Shown: positions 1-5,478 of the stretch, piece by piece
How the letters are laid out: every line of letters begins with the position of its first letter
Numbering within the stretch: the stretch's first letter is position 1
Source: JASBZA01 sp964392065
GTDB taxonomy: Bacteria > Bacillota > Clostridia > Saccharofermentanales > Fastidiosipilaceae
Direction of reading: 5' to 3'
Assembly (NCBI GenBank): GCA_964392065.1
Contig: CAYMOG010000044.1
Span: forward strand, 1 to 9,983
Length of the DNA: 9,983 nucleotides
Notes under the pieces: model-generated
Databases searched by the model: none
The model's input: only the letters and a program-made list of their open reading frames with translations
What the model was told of the DNA's origin: nothing
Program-made: the position numbers and the translations under genes

Positions 1-76
1 TTTCTCTTGTTGCCATGCAACCTCCTAGGAATATCGCTAGTGCGAACCCCAAGGACAGGGTTTTCGTAATGTTCAT
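1..76 (-). CDS. Lipoprotein, N-terminal fragment (gene runs off the left edge)
   Basis: Only the first 25 codons are present. The reading starts at ATG 76-74 with MNITKT, then a hydrophobic stretch LSLGFALAIF, then a lipobox L17-G18-G19-C20, followed by MATRE. This is a type II signal peptide with lipidation expected on Cys20, so the mature protein would be anchored on the outer face of the cytoplasmic membrane. An in-frame TAA lies a few codons upstream, so ATG 76 is the only good start. Its Shine-Dalgarno is weak (AGCAGG, about 7 nt away). The AGGAGG at 26-21 is not a ribosome binding site; it encodes the Leu-Gly-Gly of the lipobox. The gene has its own promoter (132-167), so it is probably separate from the operon to its right. 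The function cannot be told from this fragment. Confidence 0.6.
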   Translation of the reverse strand, partial: MNITKTLSLGFALAIFLGGCMATRE

Positions 77-93
77 ATAAAAACCTGCTTACG

Positions 94-128
94 CTCCTCT
101 ACTCCAATTTCACAGAAATGGATAGGAG
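94..128 (-). other. Leader hairpin upstream of the lipoprotein start
   Basis: An imperfect inverted repeat: CTCCT (94-98) pairs with AGGAG (124-128), TCC with GGA, and ATTTC with GAAAT around a 3-nt ACA loop, giving about 13 pairs with small internal loops. If transcription starts near 132, this hairpin fills most of the 56-nt leader and ends about 17 nt before the ATG. A T-run (TTTTTAT, 83-77) follows about ten bases later. It could therefore be a weak terminator for the upstream operon, an attenuator, or merely a 5' stabilising stem. Confidence 0.35.
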
Positions 129-131
129 GAT

Positions 132-167
132 AATTCGGATATTACGCCTTAATATTTCTCTCGTCAA
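132..167 (-). promoter_or_regulatory. Sigma-A type promoter for the lipoprotein gene
   Basis: On the minus strand TTGACG (167-162) is followed after exactly 17 nt by TAATAT (144-139), placing the predicted start near 132. The -35 matches consensus at 5 of 6 positions and the -10 at 4 of 6. The promoter begins only about 10 nt after the stop codon of the DUF438 gene. Read-through from that operon is also possible. Confidence 0.5.
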
Positions 168-176
168 TCACTAGTA

Positions 177-1391
177 TTAACACAATTGTTCGCTCAAACG
201 CTTAACTTCCTCTACGATTGAAGAAATCTCTTCAGTCGTTTCTAGAGTGCCGAGATACTCGCCTTCTTCCGACCGCACCGCATAATAACGAATCAATAAT
301 ATGCGAGGGCCCGCCAAGACTACCCTAACTTCTTCGTCTTTTGTCCCCGCCTTGAAATCTATAAGAAGCTGATTCACTACTTCTTGAGCTTTGGGCGGAT
401 GACAGTGTCTAACATCTCTACCTATAATTGTCCGTGTTCTAGGGAAAACAGGATGTTTTCCTTCAGAGAAATAGCGAACCTTATCCTCAGCATCTATATA
501 GGTAAAATCCTGGGGTGACGTATTTAACATATGAATCAACTGTTCGATACGAAGCTCTCCACTCGGTAAGCTAATTACGCCTTCGCTATGTGTTTCATCC
601 TGGATTCCAGCAGCAGGCACCTTAAACTTACGCTCTAGCGCCCACTGAACGGCGTCAGAGGGTGATGCGCCCTCAATGCCTCCATTGAATGCGAAACCAA
701 TAGTAGGAGAATCCTCTGCAATTTGCAACCAATCTTCATGGGTGACGGCTTGTAGAAGTAGCGGTGAGAGGATTTCATTTTCCTTTTTAATCATTGCGGT
801 AATTTCTGCCAAAGCAGAGTCAACTAAATCTAATAGTGCATGATCACCAGATTCTGTTGATTGGATATCTTTTAGCATTGCTCTAATCTCATCGTCTACG
901 CCCCACATAACTTGTGGAGGACCTGTAATCCCAGCCTTCTCCAAATATGGGAAAAATAGGTTCTCTTTACGTGCATAATGTCTATCTAATTTCTGTAATC
1001 CACTCATTGCAAATAGAAGCGCTTCACCAAGCTCGACACTGGGCATCCTTCGAAACGCTTCACGTGCTGGATAGACAACATTTTGCAAATAGCTTTGTAG
1101 TCCTTCATTTTCCTTACGAAAAACAAAGAGAGGGTGTCCCCATTCGTCTTCAATGCGCTGAACGTTTACAGTATCTTCTACTTGACCTTCAAAAACACGA
1201 GCATGGATACTACATAAGCTCTGAATTTCTTCTACTTTAATGCCTTCTGCAATCAATTTCGCTTCCATCTGAGCAATTTCCCTAGAACTGACATGGCCGA
1301 ACGCCTTGCGAAACGCTTCTTGAATAACAGACTCATCCTCTCCGCCATGGAGGCGGAGAATTAAATTTTTTAATTGTTCTACTTTCTCCAT
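177..1391 (-). CDS. DUF438 / hemerythrin-like / PAS protein
   Basis: The 404-residue protein has the standard layout of the DUF438 family. A DUF438 helical domain spans about residues 4-69 (LHGGEDE, then IKVEEIQSLCSIHARVFEG). A hemerythrin-like domain spans about 85-232, with H86, the H138-x4-E143 helix, the WGVDDEIR segment at 163-170 and KKENEIL at 202-208. A C-terminal PAS domain spans about 280-390, with TSPQDFTYID, IIGRDVRHCHPP and GEYLGTLE. There is no membrane segment, so it is cytosolic. Candidate iron ligands are fewer than in Ric or the 5468-4914 protein: WGVDDEIR has no His where hemerythrins often carry HD. It is the third gene of the ric-fprA operon, 42 nt after fprA, with a weak AGGA ribosome binding site. 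Families of this kind are usually presumed to be O2, NO or redox sensors. Its partner and output are unknown, since no kinase, cyclase or DNA-binding domain is present. Confidence 0.85.
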   Translation of the reverse strand: MEKVEQLKNLILRLHGGEDESVIQEAFRKAFGHVSSREIAQMEAKLIAEGIKVEEIQSLCSIHARVFEGQVEDTVNVQRIEDEWGHPLFVFRKENEGLQSYLQNVVYPAREAFRRMPSVELGEALLFAMSGLQKLDRHYARKENLFFPYLEKAGITGPPQVMWGVDDEIRAMLKDIQSTESGDHALLDLVDSALAEITAMIKKENEILSPLLLQAVTHEDWLQIAEDSPTIGFAFNGGIEGASPSDAVQWALERKFKVPAAGIQDETHSEGVISLPSGELRIEQLIHMLNTSPQDFTYIDAEDKVRYFSEGKHPVFPRTRTIIGRDVRHCHPPKAQEVVNQLLIDFKAGTKDEEVRVVLAGPRILLIRYYAVRSEEGEYLGTLETTEEISSIVEEVKRLSEQLC

Positions 1392-1433
1392 AAATTTTCC
1401 TATTCTGTGTATCTTTGGCCATAAATACTATAC

Positions 1434-2621
1434 TTAGTCTAGTAAGGCCTGGACGATTTCTGCTGACTGGGTTAAATCTTCGGAAGTCGGTTTCCAATTT
1501 ATACGCATCTCAGGTTCTACAACTGTAAACCCTGCATCTTCTAATGCTTCTCTCAAAACTTTCGTTGACTCACCGGACCAGCCATAAGACCCGAAGACCG
1601 CAGCCTTCTTATTCTTAAATTTCAATTCCTTCATGAAATGTAAGTAGGAACTTACCGTAGTTAGAATGTCATTTCCTACCGTTGGAGAACCGATTGCAAT
1701 TGCCTTGGATTTAAAAATTTCCGTCATAGCGTCGTTCTTATCTGTTTTAGCAATATGGATAAGTTTTACGGTTGTGTTCGGCGATTGTTTACTGACTTCT
1801 TGAGAAATGGCATGAGCCATGAGCTTCGTTGCGTCCCACATTGTGTCATAGAGAATCGTCACCTGATCTTCTTGATAGGCGTCTGCCCATTTCGCATACG
1901 CTTCAACAATTTGCATGGGGTTGTCGCGCCAGATAGCACCGTGACTTGTAGCAATTATATCAATCGTTAAGTTCAAGCTCAGAATCTGTTCGAGCTTCTT
2001 CGTTAAGAAAGAGGAGAACGGATTCAAAATATTGGCATAATACTTCATCGCTTGCTCCCAGAGTATGCACTGATCTGCTCTATCATTAAACAATTCTTGC
2101 ACGGCATAGTGTTGGCCGAAGGCATCGTTCGAGAATAATATATTATCTCCAGTCATATAAGTGGCCATAGAGTCGGGCCAATGGAGCATTTGCATCTCCA
2201 CGAATACGAGTTGTTTACCATTACCAATATCAAGCGTATCTCCTGTCTTCACTACATGATAGTTCCATTCTGGGTGATGGTATTGACCCGTAAGAGATTT
2301 TACTGCATTTTTTGTGCAGTAAATGGGTGTATCAGGAATCAGCTCCATTAGAGCCGGGAGCGAACCGGAGTGGTCCACTTCACCATGATTTATAATAATG
2401 TAGTCAATGGAGTTGACATCTATTTCAGCTTTTAAGTTCTCAATAAACGTATTGGAATGGGGTAACCAGACTGTATCTACAAGCACTGTTTTTTCTTCTC
2501 GAATAAGATAAGCATTCTGCGAGGAGCCTCTCGTAACAGAATAATCCGCTCCGTGAAACTCTTTTAGCTCCCAATCCATTTTGCCAATCCAATCTACGTT
2601 GTTTTTAATATTAATTTTCAT
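1434..2621 (-). CDS. fprA: FprA-type flavodiiron protein (NO/O2 reductase)
   Basis: This 395-residue protein is a full-length A-type flavodiiron protein. Residues 1 to about 250 are a metallo-beta-lactamase-like domain with every diiron ligand in place: H79-x-E81-x-D83-H84, H147, D166 and H227. Residues about 253-395 are a flavodoxin domain, with the FMN loop at ILYDTMWDATKLMA (256-269), then GSPTVGND and GSYGWSGE. The family reduces O2 to water or NO to N2O in the cytosol, with electrons from rubredoxin or a similar donor. No rubredoxin domain is fused and none is encoded in the window. The start ATG 2621 is supported by an AAGGAG whose bases overlap the TAA stop of ric (TAAGGAG), leaving 10 nt between the genes, so translation is probably coupled. 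Whether it prefers NO or O2 cannot be read from the sequence; the neighbours ric and hcp favour NO. Confidence 0.95.
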   Translation of the reverse strand: MKINIKNNVDWIGKMDWELKEFHGADYSVTRGSSQNAYLIREEKTVLVDTVWLPHSNTFIENLKAEIDVNSIDYIIINHGEVDHSGSLPALMELIPDTPIYCTKNAVKSLTGQYHHPEWNYHVVKTGDTLDIGNGKQLVFVEMQMLHWPDSMATYMTGDNILFSNDAFGQHYAVQELFNDRADQCILWEQAMKYYANILNPFSSFLTKKLEQILSLNLTIDIIATSHGAIWRDNPMQIVEAYAKWADAYQEDQVTILYDTMWDATKLMAHAISQEVSKQSPNTTVKLIHIAKTDKNDAMTEIFKSKAIAIGSPTVGNDILTTVSSYLHFMKELKFKNKKAAVFGSYGWSGESTKVLREALEDAGFTVVEPEMRINWKPTSEDLTQSAEIVQALLD

Positions 2622-2631
2622 TGTAGTCTCC

Positions 2632-3345
2632 TTATTGTTCTATTAATTGTTTCCGGTATTTAGGAAATAGAATAGAATTCTCTTTAAATATGTGGACGAA
2701 AATATCTTCTGTTAATTGTATCATACGTATATAAGTCTTTTCATAGGTATGGCATGCATCTTCGGGTATAGAAAATTGATTGCTTCGTTCTTGAATTTGA
2801 TGAATGAGATTCCCTGCAACGTCGTGTTCTCCCTCTAAGTCCTCTAATTGATCGAGAATCTCTTTACTTGGTATGGGGTTACGGAGCATTAGAGGGAAAA
2901 TCTCTTTCTCTTCTCTAGCAAAATGCTGCAGTAATTCCATTTGTAATTGACTATAGAGTGTATGCAGAGCTAAGAGTTCTTCTCCATGATGTTCGTAATG
3001 GACAAGGAGAATTTTATTCAATAATGCATCGACTTCTGTCATTCTTTCACGTTCTTCATAATGATGCGTCTGCTCTAAGGTCTTAATCATCGTAGGAATA
3101 TCCAGTGCATGAAATGCTTCTATAGACTCAGTCTGTTCTTGATAGCGTGTGGCTGGCTTAGCCTGTGCGCGATTTAATAAGTGCAAAATGCTATCTACGA
3201 GAATGTTCTTTTTCGCAGCAGCTTGTTCTAGTGTATCTTCTCCCGCACAACAAAAATCTATTCCTAAATCGTTAAATACTTCTATTGCTGCAGGTTTCCA
3301 ACGGATAACTTCATTTAAATGGGTTTCTGGGGTTAAGGTGTGCAT
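2632..3345 (-). CDS. ric: Iron-sulfur cluster repair di-iron protein (Ric/ScdA/YtfE)
   Basis: At 237 residues this has normal family length. The N-terminal ScdA_N (DUF542) domain covers about residues 3-60 with the signature GIDFCCAG, giving C32-C33 (the commoner form is DFCCGG). The hemerythrin-like domain covers about 85-232. By spacing to E. coli YtfE, the diiron ligands are H94 or H95, H141, E145, H174, H218 and E222, all present. The family is cytosolic and restores Fe-S clusters damaged by NO or peroxide, probably by delivering iron, and YtfE has been linked to NO reduction. The start ATG 3345 has a clear AAGGAG 7 nt upstream. It is the first gene of the ric-fprA-DUF438 operon, and its promoter carries a Crp-like dyad. 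The upstream regulator gene ends only 77 nt away, so partial read-through from there is possible. Confidence 0.95.
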   Translation of the reverse strand: MHTLTPETHLNEVIRWKPAAIEVFNDLGIDFCCAGEDTLEQAAAKKNILVDSILHLLNRAQAKPATRYQEQTESIEAFHALDIPTMIKTLEQTHHYEERERMTEVDALLNKILLVHYEHHGEELLALHTLYSQLQMELLQHFAREEKEIFPLMLRNPIPSKEILDQLEDLEGEHDVAGNLIHQIQERSNQFSIPEDACHTYEKTYIRMIQLTEDIFVHIFKENSILFPKYRKQLIEQ

Positions 3346-3369
3346 GGTATTTCTCCTTCGTTTTGAAAC

Positions 3370-3419
3370 AAGGAATAGAATAATGCTAGAGGCAAGGATA
3401 TTCTGTGAAGTGTTTCACT
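3370..3419 (-). promoter_or_regulatory. ric promoter with a Crp-type site at -41.5
   Basis: The + strand shows TGTGA-AGTGTT-TCACT at 3404-3419, one mismatch from the E. coli CRP consensus TGTGA-N6-TCACA. On the minus strand TATTCT (3382-3377) is a 4/6 -10 box predicting a start near 3370. That puts the dyad centre (3411.5) exactly at -41.5, the class II activator position. No -35 box is present, as expected for an activator-dependent promoter. The site starts 3 nt past the stop codon of the 4115-3423 regulator, whose recognition helix resembles that of CRP. Confidence 0.6.
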
Positions 3420-3422
3420 AAT

Positions 3423-4115
3423 TTACTTCCAATCAGATATTTTCCCTTCTACTACAATACTTTTATAGCCTTGTAGCGTGATTTTACCTTCTTGCTGTAA
3501 TTCTTGTAATTTCTTCGACACCGTCTCACGACTTAGATTGATAGCAGATGCAATTGTTTGCCTACTTAATTCAATCTCGGCTTGTTTAATATAGCGCTTT
3601 CGGAATAGCAAATATTCTTCTAGGCGGTCTTTGGCATCTGGAATCGTCAGTAGACGATTCATCTCTCGCGCTTCTATAAGTTTTTTGGCCAAAGCAGCAA
3701 ACAATCGCGTGGAAAACTCTGGATATTGGTGAACCAATTGGAAGATTGTTTCCTTACGTAAAATACATATATGGCAAGGGGTAAGACATTCGCCATAAGC
3801 TGTATATTCTTGGCCTGTAAATACACCTTCTTCACCTAATACTTTTCCTACCGTTAAGATTTCATGGATAGACTCTTTGCCTTCCGCATCATAATTACTG
3901 ATTTTCAGTTTACCTGTCCGAAGGATGAGTAGCCTATCCATCCTGTCTCCAGGTTGAAATAGAATCTCACCTGCAGGATACTCAAGATGATCCGCATGGC
4001 TCATGAGCCAAAGTTGATCAGCCGCCTCTAAACCTCGAAACAATTCAACTTGCTCAAGACATAATCCACAGCGTGAACATGCTGAGACAAAAAGCTTTCC
4101 GTTTTCTGTGTGCAT
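3423..4115 (-). CDS. Crp/Fnr-family regulator with FNR-like cysteine clusters
   Basis: This 230-residue protein has an N-terminal extension, a cyclic-nucleotide-binding-like beta barrel (about residues 25-120), a dimer helix (about 123-158) and a winged helix-turn-helix (about 162-222). Cysteines lie in two groups: C13-x2-C16-x2-C19 ahead of the barrel, and C110-x3-C114-x2-C117. FNR uses three N-terminal cysteines plus one central cysteine, and C117 falls about where FNR C122 lies. An oxygen- or NO-labile Fe-S cluster is therefore plausible but unproven. The recognition helix SRETVSK (195-201) nearly matches SRETVGR of E. coli CRP, which reads TGTGA half-sites. A TGTGA dyad lies just past this gene, in the ric promoter. 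A Shine-Dalgarno is weak (AAGTGA). It is transcribed toward ric and is divergent from the other regulator. Confidence 0.88.
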   Translation of the reverse strand: MHTENGKLFVSACSRCGLCLEQVELFRGLEAADQLWLMSHADHLEYPAGEILFQPGDRMDRLLILRTGKLKISNYDAEGKESIHEILTVGKVLGEEGVFTGQEYTAYGECLTPCHICILRKETIFQLVHQYPEFSTRLFAALAKKLIEAREMNRLLTIPDAKDRLEEYLLFRKRYIKQAEIELSRQTIASAINLSRETVSKKLQELQQEGKITLQGYKSIVVEGKISDWK

Positions 4116-4151
4116 TGTTAACTTTCACTTTCTTCACCATGCGCTTGACTT

Positions 4152-4164
4152 CATTTTCATTATA
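4152..4164 (-). promoter_or_regulatory. Probable -10 box of the cysteine-rich Crp/Fnr regulator
   Basis: A perfect TATAAT on the minus strand (4164-4159) predicts a start near 4152 and a 36-nt leader before ATG 4115. No -35 box is found at 16-18 nt spacing, so the promoter may need an activator. I find no convincing Crp/Fnr dyad at -41.5 here. Confidence 0.4.
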
Positions 4165-4225
4165 CTCCCACATAAGTTTCAAAACCTTGTGTTTCCAACG
4201 AGCAGGTATAAAAGTTTATTTCTTG

Positions 4226-4238
4226 TACAATATTTCCA
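4226..4238 (+). promoter_or_regulatory. -10 box placing the transcript start on the ATG (possible leaderless mRNA)
   Basis: TACAAT (4226-4231) matches the -10 consensus at 5 of 6 positions and would start transcription at about 4238, the A of the regulator's ATG. No Shine-Dalgarno precedes that ATG, which agrees with a leaderless message. An alternative TATAAA at 4207-4212 would give a leader of about 19 nt, still without a ribosome binding site. Neither has a good -35. Confidence 0.35.
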
Positions 4239-4894
4239 TGGATATAAATTTGATATTACAAACTCCTCTGTTTAGAGGAATTCAAAAAGAAGAATTTCAT
4301 TTTCTGTCGACATGCCTACAGTTCGAAACGAAAACCTTCACGAAGGATCAATTCGTTTTCATGGCTGGACAGCATATCGAGCGCTTCGGTTTACTCTTAT
4401 CTGGTGAACTGCTTATTGAGTATGTTGATATTCAGGGGAATAATAATATTCTATCTGTCATTCATGCAGGTGAAATATTTGCCGAATCCTATGCTATGGA
4501 CCCTAACGAAGGTATCTTGGTCAATGTGAGAAGTACCGGAACCAGTGAAGTTCTACTCCTAAGTATGCATGCGATTAGCACGACATGCCAGAGAAACTGC
4601 GGTTTACATAATCAACTTATCAGCAATCTTTTTCACATTATAACGGTAAAAAACAAGAATCTCTCACAGAAAATTTTCCATACTACTCCTCATACTATCC
4701 ATGAGAAACTCTTGTCTTATCTCTCTTTTGAAGCCATGAAGTCAGGGCAAAATACATTTACTATCCCATTTAACCGACAGCAATTGGCGGATTATCTAGG
4801 TGTCGATCGCAGTGCCTTATCCCACGAGATAAGTAAGCTCAAGAAACAAGGTATTATTGAATCTGAACGCAACTACTTCCGCATTCTGCGTTAG
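4238..4894 (+). CDS. Crp/Fnr-family regulator with C-x3-C-x2-H motif (HcpR-like context)
   Basis: I take ATG 4238 as the start (218 residues). The longer open frame from 4073 would overlap the divergent gene and add 55 residues unlike the family, while the conserved part begins at MDINLILQTPLFRGI. Residues about 10-125 are the cyclic-nucleotide-binding-like barrel, about 125-150 the dimer helix, and about 155-215 a winged helix-turn-helix with recognition helix VDRSALSHEISKL (189-201). The motif STTCQRNCGLHNQL (114-127) supplies C117, C121 and H124 at the start of the dimer helix, a possible metal, heme or redox site. Clostridial regulators of this type often sit beside hcp, and here hcp lies on the far side of one small gene. 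There is no visible Shine-Dalgarno. The gene converges with the hemerythrin gene, 19 nt apart. The ligand is unknown; it is unlikely to be a cAMP sensor. Confidence 0.85.
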   Translation: MDINLILQTPLFRGIQKEEFHFLSTCLQFETKTFTKDQFVFMAGQHIERFGLLLSGELLIEYVDIQGNNNILSVIHAGEIFAESYAMDPNEGILVNVRSTGTSEVLLLSMHAISTTCQRNCGLHNQLISNLFHIITVKNKNLSQKIFHTTPHTIHEKLLSYLSFEAMKSGQNTFTIPFNRQQLADYLGVDRSALSHEISKLKKQGIIESERNYFRILR

Positions 4895-4911
4895 TCTTAA
4901 CTTAAGATAAC
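4890..4911. terminator. Weak inverted repeat between convergent genes
   Basis: GTTA-g-TCTTAA-C-TTAAGA-TAAC forms a stem of about 9-10 pairs with one bulged G, spanning the stop of the plus-strand regulator and the short gap before the stop of the hemerythrin gene. It is AT-rich and lacks a clear T-run on either side. It is a possible bidirectional terminator and not a convincing one. Confidence 0.3.
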
Positions 4912-4913
4912 TT

Positions 4914-5468
4914 CTATTGCCCTTCTTGCAAGTTTTCTAGCCATCCAAGATAGTGTTCTCTAGACTTAGCTTCTTTTTCCTCGAACATCCTACTGCTCTT
5001 GTTAACGAACTGTATTGAATCGGAACTAAGCTCTCGTATTGCAAATGGAAACACCACCTTATTCTCCCTCTCAATATGCGCATCTAAATGGTGCACATAA
5101 GCGGTGGCGCTCCCGAGGAAATCCAATTTACTCTCATCTTCTCCTGAAACTTCATAACGGTTTAATCCATCTTCCATTTCTTGGACAAGAAAACGTGCGG
5201 TACTATGCTCTTGCATCATCCCATATTGGACCAATTTCTGAGCAATTTCTCCTAGTTCTTCGCCCATGACTTTGAAGAGAATTTCCTCTTCCTTATGATG
5301 ATGGTGGTGATCGGCATAATATTTAATAAAGTCAATATACGCTCTAAACTTCACAATGTCTTCTGAAGTTCCTCCCTGATTCATGAAGATAATGAGATCT
5401 TGTTTAAATATTCTGAGAGCTCTCCTAATATTCTCGTGTTCTTCAATCAGAATTTCAATACCGTCCAT
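4914..5468 (-). CDS. Hemerythrin domain protein
   Basis: This 184-residue soluble protein is a four-helix hemerythrin-like domain for most of its length. Candidate diiron ligands are H11 (EEHENIRR), H58-x3-E62 (HKEEEILF), H88 (EHST) and H127 or H131 with E135 (HLDAHIERENKVVFP). Together these form a complete hemerythrin-like ligand set. A run of five histidines (54-58) precedes the second ligand helix. The C-terminal 35 residues are charged and probably helical. The gene follows hcp with 10 nt between them, and its AAGGAG overlaps the hcp stop (TAAGGAG), so the two are co-transcribed and probably translationally coupled. The family binds O2, NO or iron. With Hcp it may supply or store iron, or sense NO; the exact role is not known. 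Confidence 0.88.
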   Translation of the reverse strand: MDGIEILIEEHENIRRALRIFKQDLIIFMNQGGTSEDIVKFRAYIDFIKYYADHHHHHKEEEILFKVMGEELGEIAQKLVQYGMMQEHSTARFLVQEMEDGLNRYEVSGEDESKLDFLGSATAYVHHLDAHIERENKVVFPFAIRELSSDSIQFVNKSSRMFEEKEAKSREHYLGWLENLQEGQ

Positions 5469-5478
5469 AATAGACTCC

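Noticed and set aside
14..26. AGGAGG followed 4 nt later by ATG on the minus strand, looking like a gene start
   Set aside because: The same frame is open upstream and encodes a signal peptide; AGGAGG lies within the codons for Leu-Gly-Gly of the lipobox, so the true start is ATG 76.
139..155. ATATTA-CGCCT-TAATAT inverted repeat as a terminator after the DUF438 gene
   Set aside because: The stem is only six A/T pairs with no T-run, and it coincides with the -10 box of the lipoprotein promoter, which explains it better.
947..1240. Plus-strand open frames opposite the main genes (also near 1755, 3149, 5039, 6163, 8382 and 9182)
   Set aside because: They are antisense shadows of genes with clear motifs, and have no domains of their own and no ribosome binding sites.
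4174..4198. Possible Crp/Fnr operator between the divergent regulators (AAGTTTCAAAACCTT; TTGTGTTTCCAA)
   Set aside because: The dyads are imperfect, the half-site spacing does not fit Fnr or Crp, and the centres do not sit at -41.5 of either predicted start.
4073..4237. Longer N-terminus for the plus-strand regulator (55 extra residues)
   Set aside because: It overlaps the start of the divergent gene and both promoters, is unlike Crp/Fnr N-termini, and has no ribosome binding site; the family part begins at 4238.
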